From: Bacillota bacterium
GTDB lineage: Bacteria > Bacillota > Clostridia > Christensenellales > Aristaeellaceae
Reading direction: 5' to 3'
NCBI GenBank assembly: GCA_023404345.1
Contig: JAEYCB010000024.1
Span: forward strand, 1 to 64,000
DNA: 64,000 bases
The notes under the pieces are model-generated. The model made no database searches, was not told the DNA's origin, and saw nothing but the letters and a program-made list of their open reading frames with translations. A program made the position numbers and the translations under genes. Every line of letters begins with the position of its first letter. Position 1 is the first letter of the stretch. Positions 43,169-52,134 of the stretch are shown piece by piece.

Positions 43169-44721
43169 GGCTTGCCGGCCTCCAGTTCTTTCAGCGCCGC
43201 TTCGTATTCCTCGCCGCGCGCGGTGCGGTAGTGCCACAGCACGGAATGCTCCATAAAGCTTACGCCCTTGCCCTTCACCGTGTCGGCGATGACCACGATG
43301 GGCTTGCCGCCGCCCATCGCGCCGCAGGCTTCCTCATAGGCGCGGTGCAGCGCCTCGTGGTCATGCCCGTCCACGCGGATGACATGCCAGCCGAAGGCGC
43401 GCCACTTTTCATCCAGAGGCTCCAGGGCGATTGTCTCCTGCACCGGAGCCAAAGACTGAATTTTATTGAAGTCGATGGTCACGATGAAGTTGTCCAGCTT
43501 GTACTGGTGGGCGATGAGCGCGCTTTCCCAGATAGCGCCCTCGTCGCATTCGCCATCGCCGATGATGCAGTACACGCGGTGCTCTTCATGGTTTAGCTTC
43601 GCGGCCATGGCCATGCCCATGGCCATGGGCATGCCTTGCCCCAGCGATCCTGTGGACGCCTCCACGCCCGGCACGCCCTTGTGGCTGACATGGCCGCTGA
43701 GGCGGCTGCCGTTCTGGCAATGGGTGAGCAGCTCGTCCACGGGGAAGAAGCCGCTTTCGGCCAGCGCGGCGTAAATGCCCGCGCCCGCGTGTCCCTTGCT
43801 CAGGATCAGCCGGTCACGCTCGGGCATGCGCGGATTGTGGGGGTCATAGCGCAGCACGTCGGCATAGAGCACGGCCACAAGGTCCGCCATGGAAAAGATG
43901 CTGGCGATGTGCGACGTGCCGCCGCGGCTGGTCATCTCCAGCGCATGCAGGCGAATCTTGTAGGCCAGATCCAGGCTTTTTTGGCAGTTCATCGGTTTCC
44001 TCCTTGCCGCGCGGGCAATTTCGCTCCGCACGGACGGTTCCCTGTTGAGATTCTTCTTCAGTACGCACAAGAGCGTGTCCCAAAACACTTTCGCGTCCAG
44101 TCCGAAGGACTGGCTACGCGCGTACGCGACGCGCATGCGGTTTTTTTCGGCAAGGATCTTCGTTTCGTAGCAGCCCTCCGGGTCGTCGTGTCCCACCAGC
44201 TCGTCCAGGTTGATCAGGCGGATGGAGCTGGGATCGCTGATGCCGGGGCGCACCCAGAGGATGCACTGCTCATCAGGTGTATAGCGCATGGTATAGCGCA
44301 AAAGCTCCGGCCGGGGACCAATGAAGGACATCTCCCCCTTGAGGATGTTGAACAGCTGGGGCAGCTCGTCGAGCTTGCTGCGCCTGAGCACGCGGCCCAC
44401 CCGCGTCACGCGGGGATCGTTGAGCGCCGTGGTGGAGGCGTACTGGTCCGCACCCACCACCATGGTGCGGAACTTGAGAATGGAAAAAGGCCGGTTGTGA
44501 TACCCGCCGCGCGGAGCCCGGTAGAACACCGGCCCCTGCGATGTACACTTGACCGCCACGGCGATGGGCAGCATTACCACAAGGCAGGGAAGCAGAAAAA
44601 CGACCGCCAGCACAAAGTCCAGGCCCCGCTTGAGCACCTTGCTGTAAAACGGATGCGCGAGCGGTCCGTCCCAGCGGGGCAGCTGCTCTTGCGCGGCTTC
44701 CCGCGTCAGGTCCTTTTCCAT
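43165..44721 (-). CDS. Sugar transferase fused in frame to transketolase N-terminal subunit
   Basis: 518 residues from ATG 44721 (SD AAGGGAAGGG). Residues 1-243 are a polyprenyl glycosyl-1-phosphate transferase: a membrane helix (near 40), then FYRAPRGGYHNRPFSILKFRTM, RRSKLDELPQLFNILKGEMSFIGPRPE and PGISDPSS. From residue 244 it is the TPP-binding half of a transketolase: RDRLILSKGHA, GSLGQGMPMAMGMA, IGDGECDEGAIWES, VIADTVKGKG. The transketolase part has its own perfect SD (AAGGAGG) and ATG at 43992, in the same frame with no stop before it. A one-base shift would close the transferase with TGA overlapping this ATG. So it may be two genes joined by a lost stop; an independent product from 43992 is likely in any case. 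Confidence 0.85.
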   Translation of the reverse strand: MEKDLTREAAQEQLPRWDGPLAHPFYSKVLKRGLDFVLAVVFLLPCLVVMLPIAVAVKCTSQGPVFYRAPRGGYHNRPFSILKFRTMVVGADQYASTTALNDPRVTRVGRVLRRSKLDELPQLFNILKGEMSFIGPRPELLRYTMRYTPDEQCILWVRPGISDPSSIRLINLDELVGHDDPEGCYETKILAEKNRMRVAYARSQSFGLDAKVFWDTLLCVLKKNLNREPSVRSEIARAARRKPMNCQKSLDLAYKIRLHALEMTSRGGTSHIASIFSMADLVAVLYADVLRYDPHNPRMPERDRLILSKGHAGAGIYAALAESGFFPVDELLTHCQNGSRLSGHVSHKGVPGVEASTGSLGQGMPMAMGMAMAAKLNHEEHRVYCIIGDGECDEGAIWESALIAHQYKLDNFIVTIDFNKIQSLAPVQETIALEPLDEKWRAFGWHVIRVDGHDHEALHRAYEEACGAMGGGKPIVVIADTVKGKGVSFMEHSVLWHYRTARGEEYEAALKELEAGKP

Positions 44722-44772
44722 GCCTGCGGCCCTTCCCTTCCTGCGTGCGGCGCTCAAACGCCGACACGAATC

Positions 44773-44802
44773 ATCGTATCACACCCAAGGGGAGGAAGTC
44801 AA
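44773..44802 (-). promoter_or_regulatory. Promoter of the sugar transferase-transketolase operon
   Basis: On the minus strand TTGACT (44802-44797), an 18-bp spacer and TACGAT (44778-44773). Confidence 0.65.
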
Positions 44803-44857
44803 TTTTTTATGGAAATTCCGAAAAACCGCAAAACGCTTTAGAAGCCACCGCGGTGGG

Positions 44858-44885
44858 TTGCATTCTGATGAAACTATGGTAAAAT
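44858..44885 (+). promoter_or_regulatory. Promoter of rimO
   Basis: TTGCAT at 44858-44863, 16 bp, TAAAAT at 44880-44885, 19 bp before the start codon at 44905. The spacing implies a short leader. Confidence 0.6.
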
Positions 44886-44904
44886 AACGCCAGGAGAGAC
44901 AAAC

Positions 44905-46263
44905 ATGTGTGCGTGTCACTCCTTCAAGAAGCGATGGGAGGGAAAAGGGACGGTGTACAGCGTAGGCGTCGTTTCCCTTGGGTGCAGTAAAAACCGCGTG
45001 GATACTGAACTGATGCTAGGAATTCTGCGCAATGCGGGTTATCGTATCACCGCCGACGAGCGAGAAGCGGATATCCTGATTGTCAATACCTGCGGCTTTA
45101 TCGAGCCGGCCAAACAGGAGAGCATTGATACGCTGCTGTCTCTGGCACGTTATAAACAGGAAGGGCGGCTCAAACTGCTGGCGGCCACCGGTTGCCTTAC
45201 GCAGCGCTATGAGCAGGCCATTTTGCAGGATATGCCGGAGGTGGATCTGGTGCTTGGTGTAAGCCAGTACCCCATGCTTCCCCGTGCCATCGAGGAAGCG
45301 CTGGCGGGCAAGAGGCCTAGTTACTGCGCGCCGGATGCTACTGTGCTGTGCGGGGAGCGGGTGCTCACCACCGCACCATATACGGCCTATGTACGTATCG
45401 CCGATGGGTGTGATAACCGCTGCGCCTACTGCGCCATTCCGCTCATCCGCGGCGGCTTCCGCTCCCGCGACATGCAAAGTGTGCTGGATGAAATCCGCGC
45501 TTTGGCGGATCAGGGCGTCAAGGAACATGTGCTGGTGGCACAGGACACCTCGCGCTTCGGTATGGACACGCACGGGCGCAGCCTGCTGCCGGAACTGATG
45601 GTTCGTGCGGCGGACATCCCCGGCGTGGAGTGGCTGCGCGTGCTCTACTGCTATCCCGACGAAGTGGATGATACCCTTTTGGAGGCCATGGCCTCGCGGC
45701 CCAACATCTGCCGCTACCTGGACCTGCCCCTCCAGCACGCCGACCCGCAGCTGCTCCGTCGTATGAACCGCCGGGGAGACATCGAACAGACCCGCGCGTT
45801 TCTCAAAAAGGCGCGTGGAATGGGCTTCACGCTGCGCACCACTTTCATCACCGGTTTCCCTGGTGAGACGGACGAGCAGTTCGACCGCCTGATGGATTTT
45901 GTTCGGGACGTGCGTTTCGACCGGCTGGGTGCGTTCTGCTATTCGGCAGAAGACGATACCCCTGCGGCCGTTATGCCCAATCAGGTGCCGGAGGATGTGA
46001 AGCAGCGGCGGCTGGACCGGCTGATGACGGCCCAGCAGGACATCTCACTGGAACGTAACCAGCTTCGCGTAGGCAGCACGGAGCGCGTGCTGGTAGAAAG
46101 CGTGGACTCGGATGGCGTGGCCATAGCACGCTCCGCAGCAGAGGCACCGGAGACAGATGGTGTTATCCGCGTCAGCGGTGCTTGCGAAGCGGATATCGGC
46201 TGCTTTGTCATGGCGCATATTACCGGCGCCGATACTTATGACCTGACGGGGGAAAAGCTATGA
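44905..46263 (+). CDS. rimO: Ribosomal protein S12 (aspartate) methylthiotransferase
   Basis: 452 residues. An N-terminal UPF0004 domain starts with VVSLGCSKNRVDTELMLG, the RimO (not MiaB) pattern, and NTCGFIEPAKQESI. The radical-SAM cluster is Cys169, Cys173 and Cys176 in CDNRCAYC. The TRAM domain is at the C-terminus. The enzyme thiomethylates Asp of uS12. ATG 44905 has SD AGGAGAG; GTG 44953 after GGGAGGG is an alternative that aligns with typical RimO starts. It overlaps pgsA by 4 bp, an order (rimO-pgsA-cinA-recA) common in Firmicutes. Confidence 0.96.
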   Translation: MCACHSFKKRWEGKGTVYSVGVVSLGCSKNRVDTELMLGILRNAGYRITADEREADILIVNTCGFIEPAKQESIDTLLSLARYKQEGRLKLLAATGCLTQRYEQAILQDMPEVDLVLGVSQYPMLPRAIEEALAGKRPSYCAPDATVLCGERVLTTAPYTAYVRIADGCDNRCAYCAIPLIRGGFRSRDMQSVLDEIRALADQGVKEHVLVAQDTSRFGMDTHGRSLLPELMVRAADIPGVEWLRVLYCYPDEVDDTLLEAMASRPNICRYLDLPLQHADPQLLRRMNRRGDIEQTRAFLKKARGMGFTLRTTFITGFPGETDEQFDRLMDFVRDVRFDRLGAFCYSAEDDTPAAVMPNQVPEDVKQRRLDRLMTAQQDISLERNQLRVGSTERVLVESVDSDGVAIARSAAEAPETDGVIRVSGACEADIGCFVMAHITGADTYDLTGEKL

Positions 46264-46802
46264 ACTGGCCCAATCGATTGTCCCTCCTTCGGGTAGGACT
46301 GGTCCCGCTGGTGGTGCTGATGATTTGTATCGGCGCTTCCTGGTCCTATACTGTGGCGCTGGCGTTGTTTCTGGCAGGCAGCTTGACAGACTGGGCAGAT
46401 GGCTGGATGGCGCGCCGCTACAAGATTGTAACCAACTTCGGCAAATTTGTGGATCCTGTTGCAGACAAGCTATTGGTATTATCCACCATGATCAGCCTGT
46501 GCGGACAGGGTTGGATTCCCGCATGGGCTTGCGTGGTGGTGCTTTTCCGTGAGCTTGCGGTAGATGGCTTGCGTCTGGTGGCGGTAGAGCAGGGCAAGGT
46601 GATTGCCGCAGGCAAGCTGGGCAAGATCAAAACCTGCACACAGATGGCTATGCTGGTAGTCTATTTGCTGGCCGCTATCGGCTGGCTCCATGTTCCGGTG
46701 CTGAACTGGACGCTTTTGGCGCTTGCTGTGGCGATGACGCTGTGGAGCGGGGTGGATTATTTTTGGAAAAACCGCGCGTTGTTTGCCGGCAGCCTTCGCT
46801 GA
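46260..46802 (+). CDS. pgsA: CDP-diacylglycerol-glycerol-3-phosphate 3-phosphatidyltransferase
   Basis: 180 residues with four to six membrane helices. The CDP-alcohol phosphotransferase motif reads DWADGWMARRY and then GKFVDPVADK (D-x2-DG-x2-AR-x8-G-x3-D-x3-D) near residue 45. It makes phosphatidylglycerophosphate, the first step to phosphatidylglycerol. It starts on the rimO stop (ATGA). Confidence 0.96.
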   Translation: MNWPNRLSLLRVGLVPLVVLMICIGASWSYTVALALFLAGSLTDWADGWMARRYKIVTNFGKFVDPVADKLLVLSTMISLCGQGWIPAWACVVVLFRELAVDGLRLVAVEQGKVIAAGKLGKIKTCTQMAMLVVYLLAAIGWLHVPVLNWTLLALAVAMTLWSGVDYFWKNRALFAGSLR

Positions 46803-46841
46803 CTGGCCAGTGCGGAACGCCTGGAAAGGACGATGAACGGT

Positions 46842-47324
46842 ATGACGCGGCTTGAGCAGATCAGCGCGCAGGTAGTTGCCCGCTTTGGAGCGGCGCACAA
46901 GACCTTGGGTACAGCCGAGAGCCTGACCGGCGGGATGATCGCCTCGTCGGTGGCAGATGTGAGCGGGGCTAGCGCGGTGCTCATGGGCGGCGTGGTCAGC
47001 TACGATCCCCGTGTGAAGCACGAGGTGCTGGGGGTATCCCAACAGGTGATCGACACCGTGGGCGTAGTGAGCGAACCGTGTGCCCGGCAGATGGCTGAGG
47101 GCGCGCGAAGCATGCTTAAGGTGGATGTGGCGGTCAGCGCCACGGGTGTGGCCGGCCCCACCGGCGGAACGCCGCAGACCCCGGTGGGCACGGTGTTTCT
47201 GGGCGTGAGCAGCCCGAAAGGTACGCGCGTAGAAGAATGCCATTTTACCGGAGACCGGTCACAGGTGCGTGCACAGAGCGCTGTCCGCGCGCTGGAAATG
47301 GCGTTGGATGCGCTGGACGCCTAA
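46842..47324 (+). CDS. pncC: CinA C-terminal domain protein (nicotinamide-nucleotide amidase type)
   Basis: 160 residues, only the C-terminal domain of CinA; the larger N-terminal part is missing, as in single-domain PncC enzymes. Motifs: TAESLTGGMIASSVADVSGASAVLMGGVVSYDPRVK (in parts), TGVAGPTGGTPQTPVGTVFLG. It deamidates NMN to NaMN. ATG 46842 is chosen because AAAGGA lies too near to ATG 46833. It sits between pgsA and recA as usual. Confidence 0.93.
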   Translation: MTRLEQISAQVVARFGAAHKTLGTAESLTGGMIASSVADVSGASAVLMGGVVSYDPRVKHEVLGVSQQVIDTVGVVSEPCARQMAEGARSMLKVDVAVSATGVAGPTGGTPQTPVGTVFLGVSSPKGTRVEECHFTGDRSQVRAQSAVRALEMALDALDA

Positions 47325-47368
47325 AACCGTCTGATACGAAGCAGGACGAAAGAGGGGTTTATTAGAAG

Positions 47369-48496
47369 ATGGCCAAAAAAGAAACCGCCAAAAAGGAAGT
47401 TGTGAAAAAAGACGAGCTGCGCGAGGAGAAGATGAAGGCGCTGGAAAATGCGCTGACCCAGCTGAACAAAACCTATGGCAAGGGCAGCGTGATGAAATTC
47501 AGCGACAAGGTTGCTGATACCAACCTCCAGGTCATCTCTACCGGCTGCCTGGACCTGGATATGGCGCTGGGTGTAGGCGGACTGCCGCGCGGCCGCGTGG
47601 TGGAAATCTACGGCCCTGAAAGCAGTGGCAAGACCACAGTGGCGCTGCACTGCGTGGCCGAGGCGCAGAAGGCGGGCGGCGTAGCCGCATTTATTGACGC
47701 AGAGCATGCGCTGGATCCCGTATATGCCAAGAAACTTGGTGTGAACATCGACGATCTCTACATTTCTCAGCCCGATACCGGCGAGCAGGCGCTGGAGATC
47801 TGCGAGGCGCTGGTGCGTTCCGGCGCGGTGGATATCGTGGTCATCGACTCTGTGGCGGCGCTGGTGCCCAAGGCCGAAATCGAGGGCGACATGGGCGACA
47901 GCTTCGTGGGCTTGCAGGCCCGGCTGATGAGTCAGGCGCTGCGCAAGCTGACGGGCGTGATCTCCAAGACCAACGCCGTGGCCATCTTCATCAACCAGCT
48001 GCGCGAAAAGGTGGGCGTGATGTACGGCAACCCCGAAACCACAACCGGCGGCCGCGCGCTCAAGTTCTACGCGAGCGTGCGCCTCGACGTGCGCCGGGGC
48101 GAGCAGCTGAAAAACGGTTCTGACGTGATCGGCAACCGCACCAAGGTCAAGGTGGTCAAAAACAAGGTGGCCCCGCCCTTCAAGGTGGCCGAGTTTGATA
48201 TCATTTATGGCGAGGGTATCAGCAAGTTTGGCTCACTCCTGGACATGGCCGTAGAACGCGACATCATCCACAAGAGTGGCGCCTGGTTCTCCTACGAGGA
48301 CCAACGCATTGGTCAGGGCCGCGAAAACGCGCGCCAGTACCTACGCGACCATCCCGAACTGGCGGATCAGATCGAGAAGATCGTCCGCGAGGAGGCTATG
48401 GCTGCTGCTGCCAACAATATGGCTGGCCCGGAGGCTGTCTCCGCTTCCGATGAGGAAGATCCCGATCTGGCTCTGATGGACGAAATCGAGGAGTGA
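47369..48496 (+). CDS. recA: Recombinase A
   Basis: 375 residues. Walker A is GPESSGKTT near residue 75 and the Walker B region VVIDSVAALVPKAE near 150. LExF is followed by GGRALKFYASVRLD, and the C-terminus is acidic. RecA pairs homologous strands and triggers LexA self-cleavage. SD AGAGGGG. No LexA box could be assigned in the 45 bp before it. Confidence 0.98.
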   Translation: MAKKETAKKEVVKKDELREEKMKALENALTQLNKTYGKGSVMKFSDKVADTNLQVISTGCLDLDMALGVGGLPRGRVVEIYGPESSGKTTVALHCVAEAQKAGGVAAFIDAEHALDPVYAKKLGVNIDDLYISQPDTGEQALEICEALVRSGAVDIVVIDSVAALVPKAEIEGDMGDSFVGLQARLMSQALRKLTGVISKTNAVAIFINQLREKVGVMYGNPETTTGGRALKFYASVRLDVRRGEQLKNGSDVIGNRTKVKVVKNKVAPPFKVAEFDIIYGEGISKFGSLLDMAVERDIIHKSGAWFSYEDQRIGQGRENARQYLRDHPELADQIEKIVREEAMAAAANNMAGPEAVSASDEEDPDLALMDEIEE

Positions 48497-48512
48497 CGTG
48501 CACTGCGCGTCC

Positions 48513-48546
48513 AAGGCCCCGGAACGCAGGCGCGTCCGGGGCTTTG
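48513..48546 (+). terminator. Hairpin after recA
   Basis: AAGGCCCCGG (48513-48522) pairs with CCGGGGCTTT (48536-48545). The T tract is short, so termination may be partial. Confidence 0.7.
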
Positions 48547-48593
48547 AACATGGGGCCCTGCTATCGTGGGCCGTCGGGAAGGAAGGATGCGCA

Positions 48594-50105
48594 ATGACAA
48601 TTGCCGCCGGAGTATCGCGCAAATATGCCGCGCTGTTTTTGGCGGGCTTGGGCGCATGGGTGCTCAACACCCTGGCCATTTCCGTGGAAGGAATGGCGAT
48701 GGATGTAGCCTGCGCTGCGCTGCCAGTTGTGTGGCTAGCCCTGGCTGCCTGGCTGCGTGTGAGAGGGCGCTGGACAGCGCGCACACTTACCTCGTTGATC
48801 CTGGTGGGTGGATTTCTGGTGGGCTTGTGCTTTATCCTTAGACTGCCGTACAATTTCAGCTGGCATGACTTGGCTTCCTATAGTGCGGATTTCAGTGGCG
48901 CTGCAAAACCGGATGGCCATCTGGGATATATCGCCTGGATTGTGGAAAACGGAACGCTGCCTTCTATGGACCCTCGTGTGGAAGGATATAGTGTGTTCTA
49001 TAACCCACCGCTGTACCATCTGATTCAGGCGGGTTTCATGCGGCTGAACCTGTGGCTGAAGGTGCCCGAGACTGTTGCGCTGGAGAATTTGCAGGTTGTT
49101 ACGCTCATGTTTGCTTCGGCCTGCCCGCTGGTAGCGGTGGACCTGATGCGTTTCCTGGGCGTCAGCGAGCGGGGAGTACACATTGGTGCCCTTGTGATGG
49201 CGTTTCAGCCGTCGTTGTGGATTTTAGGCGCGACGCTGAATAATGATATTCTATCCATCCTCTGCATTCTGGCCTGCATCCTCTTTACGGTGCGCTGGGA
49301 GCGCACACGCCGTATGCGTGATATTTTGGGCAGCGCGTTTTCATTGGGCGCAGGGATGGCGGCCAAGCTGTCCACTGCGCTGCTGATTCCGTGCGTGGCG
49401 CTGGTATTTATCGTTGCCTTCTTCCGTGACGTGAAGCGCTGGCGGCGATATGTGGGACAGTTTCTGGCTTTTTTGGGGGCGAGTGTGCCGCTGGCGGTGG
49501 CCTGGCCGCTATATCATCTATTGGTGTTCGACATGCCGCTCAATTATGTGCGTTTGCCTGCTGAAACCATTTATGTAGGGCATCTTTCCCTGTGGAAGCG
49601 CTTTGGTATTCCGGACTGGTTCGCCCGACGAGAGCTGTTTTACACCGGCGTGCGCAAAACGGATCACAATGTTTGGATGCAAACGTTCAAAACGGGTGTG
49701 TTCGACGAACTTACACTATTTGAAAAAGGCTCGACGATGTGGTATGTGGCCTATCTGTTGATGGCACTATTTTCGGCGCTGTTGCTGGTGGAACTGATTC
49801 TGTTTGTCCGCACCCTGATAAAGCGGCCCGAGGGGATTTCGGGGTTGACTGCCACATTTTTGGGAATGTATGCTGCGGTGCTGGCGGCTTATTACATCAA
49901 ATTCTGCCTGGATTATCCCTATATCTGCTCCTTCAATTTTCGCTATATAGTGCCTGTGCTGCTTTTGGCGGCACTGGGTGCGGCATTTTGGCGAGATCGT
50001 GCGCGGCGGTCAGGCTGGCTGGTATTCGCAACGGGGATGTTTGCTGCATTGGGCGTAGCAGTTTATGGAATTTGGTTCTTTTTCCCTGGGAAGTTAATAG
50101 GTTGA
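48594..50105 (+). CDS. GT-C-type membrane glycosyltransferase-like protein
   Basis: 503 residues with about eleven membrane helices. The first loop after helix three or four carries SWHDLASYSADFSG and HLGYIAWIVENGTLP near 90-125, followed by YSVFYNPPLYHLIQAG, the N-P-P-L-Y/H pattern typical of ArnT/PMT-like enzymes. Acidic Asp near residue 87 may be catalytic. ATG 48594 has SD AAGGAAGG; the upstream ATG 48498 overlaps the recA end and the hairpin. Donor and acceptor are unknown; a polyprenyl-phosphate sugar is usual for the fold. Confidence 0.82.
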   Translation: MTIAAGVSRKYAALFLAGLGAWVLNTLAISVEGMAMDVACAALPVVWLALAAWLRVRGRWTARTLTSLILVGGFLVGLCFILRLPYNFSWHDLASYSADFSGAAKPDGHLGYIAWIVENGTLPSMDPRVEGYSVFYNPPLYHLIQAGFMRLNLWLKVPETVALENLQVVTLMFASACPLVAVDLMRFLGVSERGVHIGALVMAFQPSLWILGATLNNDILSILCILACILFTVRWERTRRMRDILGSAFSLGAGMAAKLSTALLIPCVALVFIVAFFRDVKRWRRYVGQFLAFLGASVPLAVAWPLYHLLVFDMPLNYVRLPAETIYVGHLSLWKRFGIPDWFARRELFYTGVRKTDHNVWMQTFKTGVFDELTLFEKGSTMWYVAYLLMALFSALLLVELILFVRTLIKRPEGISGLTATFLGMYAAVLAAYYIKFCLDYPYICSFNFRYIVPVLLLAALGAAFWRDRARRSGWLVFATGMFAALGVAVYGIWFFFPGKLIG

Positions 50106-50130
50106 CAATCTTTATGGAATGCGGTATAGT
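50102..50130 (+). promoter_or_regulatory. Promoter of the Tat-substrate gene
   Basis: TTGACA at 50102-50107, overlapping the previous stop, 17 bp, TATAGT at 50125-50130. Confidence 0.88.
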
Positions 50131-50192
50131 TACACCAGTTGGACAATTATGAGGGGGACGTTGTCCCAATAAAGCAAGGAGGTTCTTTTCGC

Positions 50193-51137
50193 ATGAAACC
50201 CATCGAACAGACTCGCCGTGAATTTCTGCGCGCTGCGGGTAAGGGCGTGCTAGGCGCTGCCGCGCTGACCGCCATCCCGTCCGTGCTCAAGCCTGCACTG
50301 GCTGAAACGGCCACGGCTCCCGCATATCCCTGGACCTACCAGCCGGTGGACAAGGATGCTGTGCTCAAGCACACTTATGACTGCTTCTACTCCCATGGCG
50401 GCTGCTGCGCGGCAGTGTTCGCCGGCATTATGGAAACCATGGGTGAGGCTTATGGCGCGCCCTACAACGTGCTCAATGGCAAAATGTTCGCTAATGGTGC
50501 GGCCGGCTACGGCGTAGCCTCTCTGTGCGGCTCGCTGGGTGGCGCCTGCGCGGTGATCGGTCTGTTCTGCGAGGCGGAGGATGCCCGCGCCCTGCGCGAC
50601 CAGCTCTATGAGTGGTACAAGGTGGAACCCTTCCCCAGCTATCAGCCTGAAATTGAATCTGTTACGACGGTGTCCAATTCCGTGCTGTGCGCTGATTCCG
50701 TAGGCGCGTATATGGAAGCCACCGGTTATGCCATGAGCGATCCTGGCCGTCTGGCCCGCTGCGCCGGCCTGAGCGCCGAGGTGGCCGCCAAGACCATCGA
50801 GCTGCTTAACATCCATTTCGGATTTGAAGCCGCTCCCGTCGTAGAGGAAGCGTCTGCCGAGGAAGAAACAGTGGCCGAAAATGAGTACATCGGCGTGGGT
50901 ACCAGTGAAATCGGCGGCGAAATCAAGGTGAAGGTGACCATGGATGGCGACAAGATCGCCAAGATTGAGGTTCTCAGCCATAACGAGACCGCCGGCATCT
51001 CTGATCCTGCCTTCACGCAGATCCCCGAAGCCATCATTGCGGCCCAGTCCACCAGCGTGGATGCAGTCAGCGGTGCGACCAAGACCTCTGAGGCCCTGAT
51101 CGCGGCGGTGAACGACGCGCTGTCCCAGATCAAGTAA
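50193..51137 (+). CDS. Twin-arginine exported C_GCAxxG_C_C protein with FMN-binding domain
   Basis: 314 residues. The N-terminus has a Tat signal, TRREFLRAAGKGVLGAAALTA, ending near ALAETA. The middle part (residues 60-200) fits the C_GCAxxG_C_C family: HGGCCAAVFAGIMETM, with further cysteines in SLCGSLGGACAV and LFCEAED; these may bind a metal or haem-like cofactor. The C-terminal 80 residues are an FMN-binding domain with SGATKTSEA, in which the Thr is flavinylated by ApbE in known members. It is likely a redox protein outside the membrane. SD AAGGAGG. It faces a complete tat operon, which probably exports it. Confidence 0.9.
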   Translation: MKPIEQTRREFLRAAGKGVLGAAALTAIPSVLKPALAETATAPAYPWTYQPVDKDAVLKHTYDCFYSHGGCCAAVFAGIMETMGEAYGAPYNVLNGKMFANGAAGYGVASLCGSLGGACAVIGLFCEAEDARALRDQLYEWYKVEPFPSYQPEIESVTTVSNSVLCADSVGAYMEATGYAMSDPGRLARCAGLSAEVAAKTIELLNIHFGFEAAPVVEEASAEEETVAENEYIGVGTSEIGGEIKVKVTMDGDKIAKIEVLSHNETAGISDPAFTQIPEAIIAAQSTSVDAVSGATKTSEALIAAVNDALSQIK

Positions 51138-51150
51138 AGTAAAGCAAGAA

Positions 51151-51190
51151 GCCGCCGCGCTTCCTAAAAGGAAACGCGGCGGCGTTTTTT
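51151..51190 (+). terminator. Terminator between the Tat substrate and tatC
   Basis: A 9-bp GC stem (GCCGCCGCG 51151-51159, CGCGGCGGC 51175-51183), an inner CTTCC/GGAA extension, and TTTTTT. Confidence 0.93.
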
Positions 51191-51213
51191 GTTAGCTTGC
51201 CTGTAACGGACCA

Positions 51214-51942
51214 TCAGGCCTCGGCAGGCTTTTTGGGCTTGACCAATCGCGCCAGCTGGGCAGCCACCTCGTAGAGAAGAATCATGGGAATAGCCAACAT
51301 GCATTGGCTTACCGCATCCGGAGGAGTGAGGATGGCGGCGATGACGGCGATGACCAGAATCACGTACTTGCGCGAACGCGCCAGCTTTTCATAAGTGACC
51401 AGACCACGCCGCGCCAGCATGTAGACTACCACAGGCAGCTCGAACATCAGGCCAAAAGGCAATACAAAGGACAGAACGAAGTTAAAGTATTCTTTGACCG
51501 ACCATAGTGTGGAGGCTACTCCGTCGGCCGCGGACCAGAACAGGTCGATCGCCATGGGAAATACCAGGCAGTAACAGAACACGACACCCCCCACAAACAA
51601 CAGCAGTGCCACAAAGAACAATGTTGCAAACAGGCGCTTTTCCTGTGGGTACAGTGCGGGGGAGACGAACACCCATATCTGCCAGATAATAACCGGCATG
51701 CCTGCAATCACAGCTGCAATCAGGCAGACCTTGAACTGCATCATCAGGGCTTCAGACACGCTGGTAGTGATGACCTCAATACCGCGCGCCCGTACCGGAG
51801 CCAGCACAAAATCTACCAAGGGCCCGCATAGCAGGTAGAAAAACAACACAAACAACACCGCCACCGCTGCAACAGATATGATCAGCATCCGGCGGATGGC
51901 TTTGAGATGGGCCGAAAGGGCCTGCTTTTTATCTGTGCTCAT
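51214..51942 (-). CDS. tatC: Sec-independent translocase subunit TatC
   Basis: 242 residues with six membrane helices. It has the N-terminal cytoplasmic helix with LSAHLKAIRRMLI, the VSPALYPQEKRL loop near 105 and the conserved FELPVVVYMLARRGLV near 165. TatC recognises twin-arginine signals. It follows tatA with 6 bp between. A conserved Glu in the second helix and the loop-3 Phe-Glu are retained. Confidence 0.97.
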   Translation of the reverse strand: MSTDKKQALSAHLKAIRRMLIISVAAVAVLFVLFFYLLCGPLVDFVLAPVRARGIEVITTSVSEALMMQFKVCLIAAVIAGMPVIIWQIWVFVSPALYPQEKRLFATLFFVALLLFVGGVVFCYCLVFPMAIDLFWSAADGVASTLWSVKEYFNFVLSFVLPFGLMFELPVVVYMLARRGLVTYEKLARSRKYVILVIAVIAAILTPPDAVSQCMLAIPMILLYEVAAQLARLVKPKKPAEA

Positions 51943-51948
51943 AGAAGG

Positions 51949-52131
51949 TTACTTGGCGTCTCCGCCCTTGTCCTCCTCTTTTTTGGAGGGATCGTCGTCG
52001 GCTTTGACTTCTTTTTTGAAATCGCGGATGCTCTGGCCCAGCGCCTTGCCAACGCCCGCCAGCTTACCGCCGCCGAACACCACCAGCACGATGACCAAAA
52101 TGACCAGAATTTCCGTGATACCGATACGCAT
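51949..52131 (-). CDS. tatA: Sec-independent translocase subunit TatA
   Basis: 60 residues: RIGITEILVILVIVLVVFGGGKL (one helix then FGGGKL hinge), an amphipathic helix and a charged tail. Conserved FG pair present. It forms the pore part of the Tat system. It lies 3 bp after tatB and 6 bp before tatC. Confidence 0.95.
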   Translation of the reverse strand: MRIGITEILVILVIVLVVFGGGKLAGVGKALGQSIRDFKKEVKADDDPSKKEEDKGGDAK

Positions 52132-52134
52132 ATG

